A stretch of DNA of 64,000 nucleotides from Stictocephala bisonia (GCA_035578905.1 JAQJVL010000427.1:407501-471500), one strand, 5' to 3'. Shown: positions 46,673 through 60,272, counted from the stretch's first letter. Program-made: numbers and translations. Notes: generated by a model from the sequence alone, not told the origin.

Positions 46673-49600
46673 CCACCTTAACTCTATGACAACAACCTTA
46701 AACTGTCCAAGGTTTGCAGGATTGTCACTACTCAGGTGGCTAAGGACATAATTACTATAATGATTCTCTTTTTTACTATAATGATTACTGCAGTTAATGC
46801 TCAATGTATCACCAGATTTGTGTACTGCCTTGTCTTCTTATACTACAAAGTTATATTGATAGAATTTGAAGTTGAGTTTGAGTTGAATTAATTGTCCTAA
46901 GAGAGCAGCCAGACTGATGACTCCTTTACTATAATGATCCTCTCTGCCAGCAGTTACAGTTAACGACTCTTAACAGACAACCACCAGAAACGTGTAATGT
47001 TTTGTTAGCTTATACTATACTGTTTTGTTAGCTTATACTATACTGTGTTAGCTTATACTATACTGCTTATACTATACTGCTTATGTTATACTGTGTTATC
47101 ACAATTTTAAACTGTCCTAGGAGAACAGTTCTGTAACGACTCATGTGGCTAACGACTCATTTTACGGTAACGATCCTCTTTGACTGCAGTTAGTGCTCAA
47201 TGTATCTTAACACACTATCACCATATTTGTGTACTACGTATCTTCTTATACTACAAAGTTGTATTGATAGAACTTTAAATTGTCCTAAGAGAGCACCCAG
47301 ACTGACGACTCCTTTACTGTAATGATCCTCTCTGCCAGCAGTTACACTTTAACGACTCTTAACAGACAACCACCAGAAGGGCGTAATGTTTTGTCGGCTT
47401 ATACTATAAAGCTTTGTTAACACAACTTCAAATTATCCTAGGAGAACAGTTCTGTAATGACTCATGTAGTTGACGATTCATTTTACTGTAATGATCCTCT
47501 TTGACTGCAGTTAATGCTCAATGTATCTTATCACACTATCACCAGATATGGGTACTACCTTGTCTTTCTTATCACACTATCACCAGATATGGGTACTACA
47601 TTGTTTTCTTATACTACAAAGTTGTATTGATAGAACTTTAAATTGACCTAAGAGAGCAGCCAGACTGACGACTCCTTTACTGTAATGATCCTCTCTGCCA
47701 GCAGTTACACTTTAACGACTCTTAACAGACAACCACCAGAAGGGCGTAATGTTTTGTCGGCTTATACTATAAAGCTTTGTTAACACAACTTCAAATTATC
47801 CTAGGAGAACAGTTCTGTAATGACTCATGTAGTTGATGATTCATTTTACTGTAATGATCCTCTTTGACTGCAGTTAGTGCTCAATGCGTCTTATCACACT
47901 ATCACCAGATATGGGTACTACCTTGTCTTTCTTATCACACTATCACCAGATATGGGTACTACATTGTTTTCTTATACTACAAAGTTGTATTGATAGAACT
48001 TTAAATTGACCTAAGAGAGCAGCCAGACTGACGACTCCTTTACTGTAATGATCCTCTCTGCCAGCAATTACACTTTAACGACTCTTAACAGGCAACCACC
48101 AGAAGGGCGTAATGTTTTGTCGGCTTATACTATAAAGCTGTGTTAACACAACTTCAAATTGCCCTAGAAGAACAGTTCTGTAATGACTCGTGTGGTTGAC
48201 GATTCATTTTACTGTAATGATCCTCTTTGACTGCAGTTAGTGCTCCACGTATCACCAGATTTGTGTACTGCCTTGTCTTCTTATACAACAAAGTTGTATT
48301 GATAGAATTTGAAGTTGAGTTTGAGTTGAATTAATTGTCCTAAGAGAGCAGCCAGACTGATGACTCCTTTACTATAATGATCCCCTCTGCCAGCAGTTAC
48401 AGTTAACGACTCTTAACAGACAACCACCAGAAACGTGTAATGTTTTGTTAGCTTATACTATAAACCTGTGTTATCACAACTTTAAACTTTCCTAGGAGAA
48501 CAGTTCTGTAACGACTCATGTGGCTGACGATTCATTTTACGGTAATGATCCTCTTTGACTGCAGGTAGTGCTCATTGTGTCTTATCACACTATCACCAGA
48601 TATGGTTACTACATTGTTTTTTTATACTACAAAGTTGTATTGATAGAACTTTAAATTGTCCTAAGAGATCAGCCAGACTGACGACTCCTTTACTGTAATG
48701 ATCCTCTCTGCAAGCAAGTACAGTTTAACAGTACGACTTTAACAGACAAGCACCAGAAACGTGTAATATTTTGTCAGCTTATACTATAAAGCTGTGTTAA
48801 CACAATTTCAAATTGTCCTAGGAGAACAGTTTTGTAAAGACTCGTGTGGTTGACGATTCATTTTACTGTAATGATCCTCTTTGACTGCAGTTAGTGCTCA
48901 AGTATCTTATCACACTATCACCAGATATGGGTACTACCTTGTCTTCTTATACTACAAAGTTGTATTGATAGAACTTTAAATTGTCCTAAGAGAGCACCCA
49001 GACTGACGACTCCTTTACTGTAATGATCCTCTCTGCCAGTAGTTACACTTTAACGACTCTTAACAGACAACCACCAGAAGGGCGTGATGTTTTGTCGGCT
49101 TATACGATAAATCTTTGTTAACACAACTTCAAATTATCCTAGGAGAACAGTTATGTAATGACTCATGTGGTTGACAACTCATTTTACGGTAATGATCCTC
49201 TTTGACTGCAGTTAGTGCTCCATGTATCACCAGATTTGTGTACTGCCTTGTCTTCTTATACAACAAAGTTGTATTGATAGAATTTTAAGTTGAGTTTGAG
49301 TTGAATTAATTGTCCTAAGAGAGCAGCCAGACTGATGACTCCTTTACTATAATGATCTCCTCTGCCAGCAGTTACAGTTAACGACTCTTAACAGACAACC
49401 ACCAGAAGGGCGTAATGTTTTGTCGGCTTATACTATAAAGCTGTGTTAACACAACTTCCAATTGTCCTAGGAGAACAGTTCTGTAACGACTCATGTGGCT
49501 GACGACTCATTTTACGGTAATGATCCTCTTTGACTGCAATTAGTGCTCAATGTATCTTAACATACTATCACCAGATTTGTGTACTACCTTGTCTTCTTAT

Positions 49601-50915
49601 ACTACAAAGTTGTATTGATAAAACTTTAAATTAATTGTCCTAGGAGAGCAGCCTGACTGACGACTCCTTTACTATAATGATCCTCTCTGCCAGCAGTTAC
49701 AGTTTAACGACTCTTAACAGACAACCACCAGAAAAGCGTAATGTTTTGTCAGCTTATACTATAAAGCTGTGTTAACACTTTATAGTATTAACTTCAAACT
49801 GTCCTAGGAGAACAGTTCTGTAACGACTCTTGTGGCTAACGACTCATTTTACGGTAATGATTCTCTTTGACTGCAGTTAGTGCTCAATGTATCTTATCAC
49901 ACTATCACCAGATATGGGTACTACCTTGTCTTCTTATACTACAAAGTTGTATTGATAGAACTTTAAATTGTCCTAAGAGAGCAGCCATACTGACGACTCC
50001 TTTACTGTAATGATCCTCTCTGCCAGCAGTTACACTTTAATGACTCTTAACAGACAACCACCAGAAGGGCGTAATGTTTTGTCGGCTTATACTATAAAGC
50101 TGTGTTAACACAACTTCAAATTGTCCTAGGAGAACAGTTCTGTAACGACTCATGTGGCTGACGACTCATTTTACGGTAATGATCCTCTTTGACTGCAATT
50201 AGTGCTCAATGTATCTTAACATACTATCACCAGATTTGTGTACTACCTTGTCTTCTTATACTACAAAGTTGTATTGATAAAACTTTAAATTAATTGTCCT
50301 AGGAGAGCAGCCTGACTGACGACTCCTTTACTATAATGATCCTCTCTGCCAGCAGTTACAGTTTAACGACTCTTAACAGACAACCGCCAGAAACGCGGTA
50401 ATGTTTTGTCAGCTTATACTATAAAGCTGTGTTACCACAATTTCAAATTGTCCTAGGAGGGTTGTAACCAATCATTTGGCTGACGACTCATTTTACTGTA
50501 ATGATCATCTTTGACTACAGTTAGTGCTCAATCTTAACACACCATCACCAGATTTGCAACTTTAAATTTATTGCTTAGGAGAACAGCCTGACACAACTTC
50601 AAATTGTTTTATCTCTTAACACAACTTCAAATTGTTCTAAGAGAACAGTAAATGTGACTGACGACAACATTTACTGTAGTGACCTTCTCTGTATGCAGTT
50701 ACAGTTAAATACCCCTTAACACACAATAACCAGAAACATGTACTGGCTTGTCTTCTTATAACACAAAGTTGTTTTAACACAACTTAAAATCTTCCTAGGA
50801 GAATAATGACTCATGTGGCTGATGACTCCTTTACTGTAACGAACCTATATATCTACAATTCCAGTAGAATGTCTTTTAACACATAATCACCAGAAAGGTG
50901 CACTACTTCATCCTC
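46673..50915. repeat. 4.2-kb dimeric satellite array
   Basis: About eleven dimers of 317-370 bp. Each dimer is two related monomers of about 160-185 bp in fixed alternation. Type A has cctctctgccagcagttac and then acagacaaccaccagaa and cctaggagaacag. Type B has cctctttgactgcagttagt and then cactatcaccagat, actacaaagttgtattgata and cctaagagagcagcc. Both share tttactgtaatgatcctct, so B and A come from one ancestor. Type B markers recur near 47176, 47497, 47861, 48230, 48550, 48881, 49198, 49527, 49860, 50185 and 50506. Both edges (before 46940 and after 50560) are strongly diverged. Local extra duplications occur at 46999-47095 and, twice, of a 40-bp block (near 47545 and 47915). Confidence 0.93.
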
Positions 50916-53595
50916 CTCCCACTAATCTAACTAAACTAGGCGATGAATGATTATACTTACTACTCTCTTTCAAAAATTTAAAGTTTTACATCATAGATAT
51001 AGAAAAAAGTACTGTTCTGTTGGCAGATATTATGTAGGGGTTTCCATTTATTACTTTTGTTCAAAATTCCTAAGTTGAATATGTTATGAATCATTACAAA
51101 AACACTAATCAATTCGTGAAGGTAGAAAAGCTAATATTTGTAATTGTAAATGTACCAAACTAAACAAGTACATAAAATACAAAATCACGGTATAACATAA
51201 TTGGTTATAGAAGAAAAACATTAAAATTACATTTACCCTCAAGACTTAATATATCCTAGATTCTAATACTATATGTATTATAATAGTGTATTCTAATGTC
51301 TTTAATCGCATTAATTAATAAACACCACACAATTGTGATTTTTTTAAATTTTACTTTGATACAAGTACGGTTTCCAAGTACGCACTCACTTGCAATGAGT
51401 ATTTGTTTGGAAGACTAGTCATACGAAAATATTTAAATATGAAATCAATAATGTTGGCTATTATCCAAATTAAATCATAAAACCACAAGTTAAATTATTG
51501 ATTTTGAACAAATCAACGTAAAATTCGTGAAAAATTACACTTGGGGAAATACTGCTAAGAAAACATGGAGTGTCCATGATGAATATTACACATTGTTTTG
51601 ACAAATCTCACGATTAAAGTGTAGTGGAGAGCCATCAGTTAGTATACCGTAGTGGATAGAAATATAAACGTATAACTGTAAGGAGATTATATTATTGACT
51701 TTAGACATACGTTACACACATAGCAGTTTAAACCTGTTACATCATGTATAAAAGTAAACATGAACATCAATGTAACGTAAAAGGAATAGTTTTTTTTAAA
51801 CAGTAACAGTTTTAAGTTTACATGCATGTTTCATATGGACCTTTCTCTGAAAATAATCGGTTTCTTTGTTAAGTACTACATTCTAACAACACGAGACTAA
51901 ACACACAAATCTAACAGAGAGCCAATAAATAATTACTTTGTTAATTTTTGCTATACATTTTAATATGCAACGGTAAATTACAATTATTCTTTGTAGAGGA
52001 GTCAAAATAATTACGAGTGCGAATAGGTTTTTATTGAACGGAATAAAACCTACTTCAATGACTTTGAAAGGAAGGAATACTGGTTTTGAAAATAGTTTAT
52101 ATAGCGACATAGTGGAAAAAAAGAAATCATTCAATGTTTATTTCACATGGTTGTGGCATGAAGTTTGACATAGCCAATTGTTTTTATAATTAAAGACTAA
52201 AGAGTTTGTATATGAGTCCAAGATACGGTTTGCATTTACTTTCCTCAAAATAATAGAATTTATTTTCCGATTGGGGTAGTTGGATTATTCTATTATTAGC
52301 CTGGGAACATAAATATGGGTTTTAATAAAACAATTATCCTTACAAATATCATATTTTAACTGTAAATGTTTATCAATAATATATCATCTAAACAGCTGAG
52401 ATGAATATGTATTATAATAACTAGTAAAAATAGAAATTACTTTGTTATAAAATTTGATCATTATTAAAAATATAGATTTAGAAACTTACATCCAATTAAA
52501 AAAGAAAAACTAAATGTTTTTCCAGTGTACAGCTGCTTACCCAATCTACTCCTGCTCTACAGCCTGAATTTCAATTGCATTTTGCTCTCTGCAAGTTGAA
52601 AGTTTTAGAGGTTCTGAAACAAACATTGTGGAGTGTTGGTTGTAAAATTCTCCCTCTAGTCGACGTGATTCTAACATGTGTTTTCATGTTTTGTGAATGT
52701 AGCTGTTATCAATATTTATACGTTAAAATAATGTCTTTCTGTCTGACCAGTTTCCTATACAATTTGTATCGGTATGTGTTTATTTTTTTATAACTTTGTT
52801 TTACACCATGATACTTTTAAATAATGACGTAAATGCTACATAATTTTTATATTAGCCTTGCAGCTTCTCCATTATTAATAAACAAGAAAACATAAAAATA
52901 ATAGCTTGACCGTTATGAATCATTTAACAATTCTCAGATATGCCAGTAAAATTATTGTTGTTGCGAGGCATTTTGCCTACAATGTAAGCAGCTTCAATCA
53001 TCAACAAATGTTAAATAAAAAAAGAAAAATTAAAAGAATAAACTAAATTAACGTTATATTGATTGCTGACGACGCCTACAATATAGGCGAAAGGACTCGC
53101 AGAAATAAATAATTTTACTGGAGTATCTGAGAATTTTAAAATTACTGTAAATTAAAGTAATCTCGAATAAGCAACGAAAAGAATAATAACATAAATATAC
53201 CATTAAATTATTTAATTTTAGTTTTAATTAAATGAGATATAAAATTGAGAACAGTGCTAGCAATACTCGTTCATAGATTTAATTTAGACTGAATTAGAGA
53301 GTAAATAATTGTTGTTGTACTTTAGCGGGAAATTACGTTAGTATTGTGTAATAGTAAAAACATAAAATATAATTTACTTTCTATCAATATTTTCTCAGGA
53401 TATGAGTCCTCTATAGTAAATCTGTTTGATTTATGTCCTTTTTAGTGCCATTATTAACAAGATATACGTGTGAAGAAGCCAAAACTATAGCTTTTGGTAT
53501 CAGTTTTTCAGTAATTTATTTTATTATATATTACTTTTAATTATTATTATTCATATGTACTTTGATTCTTTTTTGTATCGTTTTTTATCTTGTCT
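50916..53595. other. AT-rich intergenic DNA
   Basis: No gene. Short frames at 51883-52134 and 52575-52793 have no recognised similarity. In 52880-53110 ttctcagatatgccagtaaa and, in reverse, tactggagtatctgagaat form distant inverted blocks (about 52932-52951 and 53118-53136), suggesting one more small inverted-repeat element. Confidence 0.35.
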
Positions 53596-53890
53596 TTATA
53601 TGCTTCTGTGGTATGAAATTTTCAGGTGTAGCATGTTGGGTGTATATAAAATAGACAAAACACTGTTAAATGCTGCAGAGCACCATCTGTAAGGTTTTAT
53701 TACCTGTAACAATATAAATAGGTGACTTAAACCAAGAATGCCTGAAACCATGAACAATAGACCCTGCAACACCTTCCCAAATTTCGAGACAAGTCGTTCA
53801 GGCCAAGGAAACGAAAACAGTTCACCCCGCAACTTAGACCCTGCCAGACGATGGACGCACAGCTAAGGTCCGAAAACGCGTTCACCACGA
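53596..53890. other. Unassigned block with partial GAAACG-type signature
   Basis: A block of balanced composition, open for 78 codons on the minus strand (53832 to 53596; starts MRGELFSFPWPERL) without recognised similarity. At its right end the plus strand reads cagacgatggac, then gcacagctaag, then gtccgaaaacgcg. The ggac/gtcc pair and the GAAAACG end match the layout seen at 10.98-11.03 and 44.73-44.78 kb, with one change in the CTGANGA core. It may be a retroelement remnant. Confidence 0.3.
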
Positions 53891-54203
53891 TAAGAAAAGG
53901 GAATTATACCTTATACACCATTCAGTATAACAAGTGAAATGGAGTTTATTTACATATTTATTGCCATGTACGATCTGCTTAGTACAGTCTCCGGCATAAC
54001 AACACCTTTAGAGTACATTAAAATTTGGTAACTGTTATGTTGCAATTAATTTAAAGGGTTATATTTAATGGAAATTTTAAACTATGCAAGTTCCATAGTT
54101 AAATTCCAAAATCAAGCCTCTATTACACACATGTTGAGGACTGTTTGCTTGTTGACTCATAACAAAGGTGGCAGACTTAACAATTCAGCGTAGTCAACAT
54201 CAA
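53891..54203. other. AT-rich spacer
   Basis: Nothing recognisable. Confidence 0.4.
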
Positions 54204-54336
54204 CACTACTGTACGTGTATGGGAGGACGGGTGGTTCAACACCACTTTACGTGTATGGGTGGGCGGGTGAGTCAACACAACTGTACGTGTATGGGAGGAC
54301 GGGTGGGTCAACACCACTGTACGTGTATGGGCGGGT
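54204..54336. repeat. 36-bp minisatellite family, locus 4
   Basis: Nearly four well-conserved units (ctgtacgtgtatgggaggac / gggtgggtcaacaccact) in the same orientation as the 10.2-kb array. The unit differs from that locus mainly by caaca in place of caata. Frames open across it are artefacts of the 36-bp period. Confidence 0.93.
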
Positions 54337-55605
54337 TAGAGAAGTGTCTCGCCGAGACTTGAACACAATATATGGTGAGAGAGCTACACAATCTAAACTT
54401 ACGGGTTCCACGGAACTAATATTTTGACAATTATAAGCTACTACACTACGAGTTATTATAATGACTTAGTTTAATCTATTACCACCTAGTAGCTGCATAG
54501 TTAAATTTCAGCTGTCACTAATTTAGTAATACTATTAAATAAAACGTTAATTCTTAACAAGTAAACGAAAAACCAAACATATGATACTAGTTCATTGCAT
54601 TTATTATTTGAAAGCAAATTACTCATAAGTTAACTGATAAAGCGACCATTATGTTTCTTCTTCTTCTTACTACATTTATTTACTTTTTATTTAGTTATTT
54701 TTTAATGGATTAGTTGTCTCCATAACGTTAAACATTACAACGTGTAAACAGGAGAGGTTTTTGATCTTGGATGGATTTTTCTTGCTACACTGACGTTTAG
54801 AACGACATATTTTGTGATATTAATTATTTACAGTGGAATGTTACAGTATACCTGCTATATATAACTGCTATTTTTGTTGCTATTTAACATTATATAACTG
54901 CTAATTTTGTTTCATTAATACAGGGATACATTTGTTTTTTAAAGGTTCATAAGGATGAATTTAGGAATATAAAAATGATTAATTACAAATATCTATAGAA
55001 TAGACAATTATGTTAATTTAACTTATTCGTGGTTCAAAAAAATACATAAAATTTGTAAACAGAATACCTATATTTTGATAACACTACAAATATCGTGCAA
55101 TATTTAATTGCGTAGAATAAGTAATAATAAGTTGTGTGGTATAAATACAAGAGGCTCGTTGTGCCTTGTCTACTCCCGCTCCAAGCGGGAATACCGTGAA
55201 CTAAATGCCTGCTTGGAGTTTGTTATTGATTACAGCACATTATGAGTTGGCCTGTTGTTCATCAAACGGAGAACTAGAACGTTCCTCAAGTCTCATTGAC
55301 GTGATTCTCTAGTAATTACAGTTTTACAGCATTATCTATCATTAGGGGGTTACAATATCTATAATATTAAAATTAATAATATCCTTACGTAAGTGCATAT
55401 CAGATACAATTAGTATTGTTATTTAAATTGTTTGTATTTAATTTTGTAAACGATGTTTTCGTATATAATAGAAAAGGAACACCTTGTAGCTAACCTGTTC
55501 GAAAGAATAAAACAATAACAAATTAAATTCTGGTCATGTTACGTAATATTTATATTCTCACAAGTATATATAAAGTGTAATCTTAATCAAAAATAAAATT
55601 TATTA
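54337..55605. other. Intergenic DNA
   Basis: No gene. A unique GC-richer block at about 55150-55350 contains a small hairpin (cccgctccaagcggg) and several homeodomain-type cores (attgatta, gtaattac, cattatctatc). It is a candidate regulatory region. Confidence 0.35.
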
Positions 55606-55769
55606 GGTTTTATAAAATTAATTTTGCCAAATTAACGAATAAATACGAGATAAGTATATTTTGTAGATAAGTATATTTTAAACAGTTAGTTTTTATAGGT
55701 TTTATAAAATAAATTTTGCCAAATTAATGAATAAAAAGATCAGTATATTTTGAATAGTTAATTTTTATA
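55606..55769. repeat. Two-copy tandem duplication
   Basis: Unit 1 (55606-55697) and unit 2 (55698-55769) both start ggttttataaaat, continue attttgccaaattaa, and end gttatttttata or a close variant. Unit 1 has an internal duplication of gataagtatatttt, which explains its extra length. Confidence 0.85.
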
Positions 55770-57859
55770 GGCTAATCTGTATACATACAGTGCGATAATT
55801 TAGTGATTATTTAAATATTATATTTAGTATTTGAAGTAGAAGACAATCAGTCATTGCCTGTTACGGAAGCATTTATGTAAGGAAATTTAAATCTTAGTAT
55901 GCCATCTCAAATAGCAGGTAATTTACGTACACTTTCTAAACTCAATATTGTAGATAACGCATTTTAGTAAAACTATGTTTTTTTTTTATTAGATTCCATA
56001 ATTCTGAGTAGAAATATTTTTTAGTTGAGTGTTTAATCATTCAAAATACATACGCTTACATAAGGCAATATGACAAAGGTTTACAATAAAATATTTTACA
56101 ATTTCAGGAAATTTTAAGGCAATACAATAAAGGATAAGCTGATATTCACGTTTTTTTATAAATAAAATAATAATAACAGTACAATAATAGTTACAAACCT
56201 GCTACATTTTAATAAAAGTATATTAGACAATTTAATGTAAAACATATAGGACGATAGACTTACAATCAAGAGCATACTTATAATAGCCCTATAAAACTAA
56301 TATTTTTATAAGAGTTCTGTAACTAGAATTTCAATAAATACTGTTATGATATGGCACAATCAACATGATGAATGCGCTTTTAATATTATTTCGATTTCAA
56401 TGTTTTTGGTAGGGTTATTATAATAGGAGGAAATTGTGTTTCTAACGCCAAAATAATTTCAAAGGGTCATTGTAAAACAATAGCTCATATCCATTAAGAA
56501 TATTATGTTCTATATATATAATAGTAGTATTGTAATAAAATTTAATAAAGTTGTAGTAACAATTCTTCCGTTTATATTTTCTGACTTGAGTGTAATCTTG
56601 TTAGACAAACACACAATATGCTACGTATTTATTTTTAATTAACTTACTAATTATTTTAATAAAAATTTTGTGGTGTATGAAGAGAGTAAGACTGTAGTAA
56701 ATTTGACATTAAAGCCACAAATATCTACAAATTAAAATTTATTTTCGAAATAAACTCCAAAACAATTGACGGTATAACTACCAGTAGTATATTTAATGAC
56801 GTGTTTAATGTTTAAATTTGCTCTGTAAAAGTACAAAATAGTAATACCACATTGTCACATAATGACACTTTATTAAACACTCGAGTACTACTCAAACCAA
56901 AAGTCATTCAACGTTAGAGCAAGGCGATCTGGCAGTGTTTTACAAATGACGTCATCAAGGAAAACAATCCCGAGATTTCCCAAAGGCTTAGAGGTTTTAT
57001 TGCCTCCAGTTTTATGTTTCAAAGGACTCTGAGTACATACAAGTATCACCTTTGTGGCTTCTTTGTAGAACTACTAGGTGAGCATTGTACATTTCGTCTC
57101 GTCTTTATTTAGTAGTTAGATCACATTTAGCTATCGTTGACACCTTTTTTACGTATGTTCTAAACAAAATATGTCTACATGTTTTCTTTATTAATTGGGA
57201 ATAATTTTATAGATTTTTTAAAGCAAGTGAAACGAAAGAAACTGTTATACAAAAATTACAATTCCAATTACAAATTTGGTAATCTACTCCAAAGTCACTT
57301 ATGCATAAACTCTGATCAGGTACCAAATTATGCACCTGTTTTTATTAGAACTGTTGCTTATAAATGATTCTAGAAAGTATGACTATGATCTTTAATTTAC
57401 TATGGGGTGAAAAGATAACTAAAAAATAAATAGCATGCAGTCATTGTTAAAAAAAAGTATGCCAGTTCAATATAACGACCTTAAAAGCCCTATAATTTTA
57501 CCTACCCTGAAGTCATTGAGTTTAAACTAAGTTACATTATATTAAGCTCAACTAAGTTCAGAAATAGATCCTGGCTTTTCAGTTTTCTAAGGTTATGTCC
57601 TGGACAAATGGCACAAAGGGACTTGAGCTTTGTGACAATTTTTGGAAAATAAAAAGCTGTTTTAAAATTATTAACATTAGTATCATTAACATTATTACTA
57701 CTGGTAAGGTTATTATACCATATGTCCTATTATTTTACCATACACATTTACAATAAAACTAACAGAAAAAAATTATTTACAAAACATAACATATTTTCAA
57801 CGCACCCGTTTCAACGCACTTACGTAAAATCACTTGCAGCCGTTCAATCAATCAATCAA
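55770..57859. other. Intergenic DNA
   Basis: No gene. A unique block at about 56885-57075 contains a perfect cAMP-response-element palindrome TGACGTCA (56947-56954) and may be regulatory. The rest is AT-rich. Confidence 0.35.
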
Positions 57860-58125
57860 TACAGTGGCATTGACCCACCCGCACACATATACACGTACAG
57901 TGGCATTGACCTACCCGCCCACCCATACACGCACTTTGGTATTGACCCACCCGCCCACCCATGCAATCACTTTGGTATTGACCCACCCGCCCACCCATAC
58001 ACGCACAGTGGCATTGATCCACCCGCCCACCCATACACGCACTTTGGTATTGACACACCCGCCCACCCATACACGCACAGTGGTATTGACACACCCGCCC
58101 ACCCATTCACGCACTTTGGACGCCC
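57860..58125. repeat. 36-bp minisatellite family, locus 5 (reverse)
   Basis: About seven units in reverse orientation relative to 10.2 kb (attgacccacccgcccaccc / atacacgcac / agtgg or tttgg). Two unit types, ending cacagtggc and cactttggt, are interspersed. It is preceded by four CAAT repeats. Frames of 84-138 codons cross it on both strands and are artefacts. Confidence 0.95.
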
Positions 58126-59965
58126 ATAATTTTATGATTTTAACTACAGTGTCACAGGGAGATATCAAGAATCTTAGCTCCAGTCACAGTAAGAAGCTGC
58201 TGATAAAGGGTATACCTTTAGTGAGAGGTTATATGAGCTTGATACCTTGAGAACTCTTCTGCACAGCCTTGTGAACTCTTTGTGAATAGCCTGTCAATGG
58301 TGGTGAGGTCAAGTAGGCTTCCAAATATCTGCTTTGTGAATTTCATGTTCTCCTAAAAGTTAGACTGAACTGTTACGAACGCAATTATTTCGAACACATT
58401 GAACTCAGAGATATTTTATTTATACCTGACCTGAGGGATGGAAGTTATACCTGACCAACAACCTGGATCTATGGGACGAACGGGGCCAAAAGGATCAGTG
58501 AAGCTTGCAATCTGAAATAATGAATGAACGAAACTCATGTTAACACGTTATTGTGTTCAAAAGCCACTTGGAACGGCAAAACGCTTCCGCTGAGGCCTCT
58601 CGGTTGGCTGCGCTAAGAACCTTCTTAGCACGGGACTTATTGCCTGGATGAATTCGCCAGAGACCCTTATAATCTGTTTAAACTTTGACCATGAGGGGAG
58701 TTACAATGTAGCCCTACACAATTAAGAATAGTACCACAGTTTGAGGCAGTTTACTAACAATGGATTTCTTACAGATGCTATTTGACTATCATTCATATCA
58801 AATATATAGCTGTCTTGCACAAACAATGCTACTTATATTAAAATAATTTACCCCAATACTCCATACATTTTGGTTTGGATGCATTTTAGATTATTATATG
58901 TGTAGTAGTTTATGTGTGACTTTGTTTTCAACAACAATATTTTCAAACAAACACAATCAAAAGGGAACGTCATTAAAATAATAAATATAAGGTCAATCTA
59001 TACCAATCTTTACCGATAGGAATTGTTAGAAATATTATAAATTATTTTTAGTAATACATTTAATTTTAATTTGTATTAACTTAATAAAGATAAACTACAA
59101 TTTTATGTCAACTTCAAGTTCATGCAGATGATGATTCTTAAAGTTCTTCAGGAAAGAGATTGTATGTATCTTACCAAACAAACAAATTGAATTGCAGTGT
59201 AAGCCATATTGTTAACTGAAATAATGTCTTTTATAATGGGGAAGAGATCCTTAAGGATTGTAGAAATTCAGGTAAAAGATTGAGTTGTACTTCATTCATA
59301 ATGTACCTATAAAGTTGTACTTCATTAATAATTTTCCTATTTATAACAAGATTGTTGGTTTTTTTAATGATAGTGTTAGAATCGTTGTGTGTTGTAAAAA
59401 CAATAATGTGTTTGGACGAATATTTACGTACTGTTTACCAAAATTATCGAAGTTAAATTAATATACTGACTGGTCAGTAATGATAGTTTATCTTAAAGTT
59501 AAGATTCCTAAGTAAATTGTTTGAAGATTAAAATCTGCAATATTAAAATATTATTTCAGAAGTCTGTATTTTAACTGTTATTGTTTGCTTAGTAAAAGAA
59601 AGGGTATTTATTGTTTATGTTCTATACTTAGGCAGCTGGAAAAATTATGGTTTATGGAAATGTGTTTAAGTTAGTAAAACGTACGTAGGATGTTATTACT
59701 GGAGGAAACTCCAAAGTATTCCAATGCCTAACCAACCAAAGCAACTTCCAGTCCCAACTTATTAGAGTAAAATTACTCAAAAGCAATAAGGAATATTGCT
59801 TTACGTATTCTAACTGTGGAATTACTGTTTGTATCGTGTACATGCTTATTTATCACATCTGCAAACAATTTAAACGTTAATGAAATATTTTACATAGATA
59901 TAATTCATGTTATTAGTATAATGAGTCAATTTTATGTTATTATATAATGACTAAGACTATTGGTT
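58126..59965. other. Intergenic DNA
   Basis: The first 600 bp (to about 58720) are of fairly balanced composition and could be an old mobile element, but I cannot identify a domain. A strong hairpin gctaagaaccttcttagc is at about 58611-58628. The remainder is AT-rich. Confidence 0.35.
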
Positions 59966-60272
59966 CCTTTTCTGTTAATTCAAGTACCTTTTTCCGTTTC
60001 TTTACTACCACTACTTTTTTATCGCAATTAAGGATAGGTCAGGTCAGGTCAGGTTAGATCAGGTGGTAGCTAAAGTTGAATTTGGTAAATCCAGTGATTG
60101 ATTTACCGCTGAATGCGCTCTCCGTGTGTAAGTTTTTGGGAAACTGTAAGATAAGGTCAGCGATATATAATTCCTAGTGGATAAGGAATACCACAGGGGA
60201 TGTAAAAATTAGTGCGGAACAGTTTTTAGAGCAATTGAATATTTATCAAGTGGTAGTGAATTAATGGAAAAG
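59966..60272. mobile_element. MITE with internal telomere-like tract, copy 2
   Basis: Left end ccttttctgttaattca and right end tggtagtgaattaatggaaa match the ends of the 43.7-kb element. The left end is interrupted by about 20 extra bases before actaccactact. The interior has ggtcaggtcaggtcaggtta near 60034-60056, a shorter pentamer tract in the same relative position, plus unrelated sequence. Confidence 0.65.

Noticed and set aside
57722..58250. 135- and 138-codon frames and opposite-strand frames
   Set aside because: They run through the 36-bp minisatellite and are open in several frames at once, which shows period-of-three artefact.
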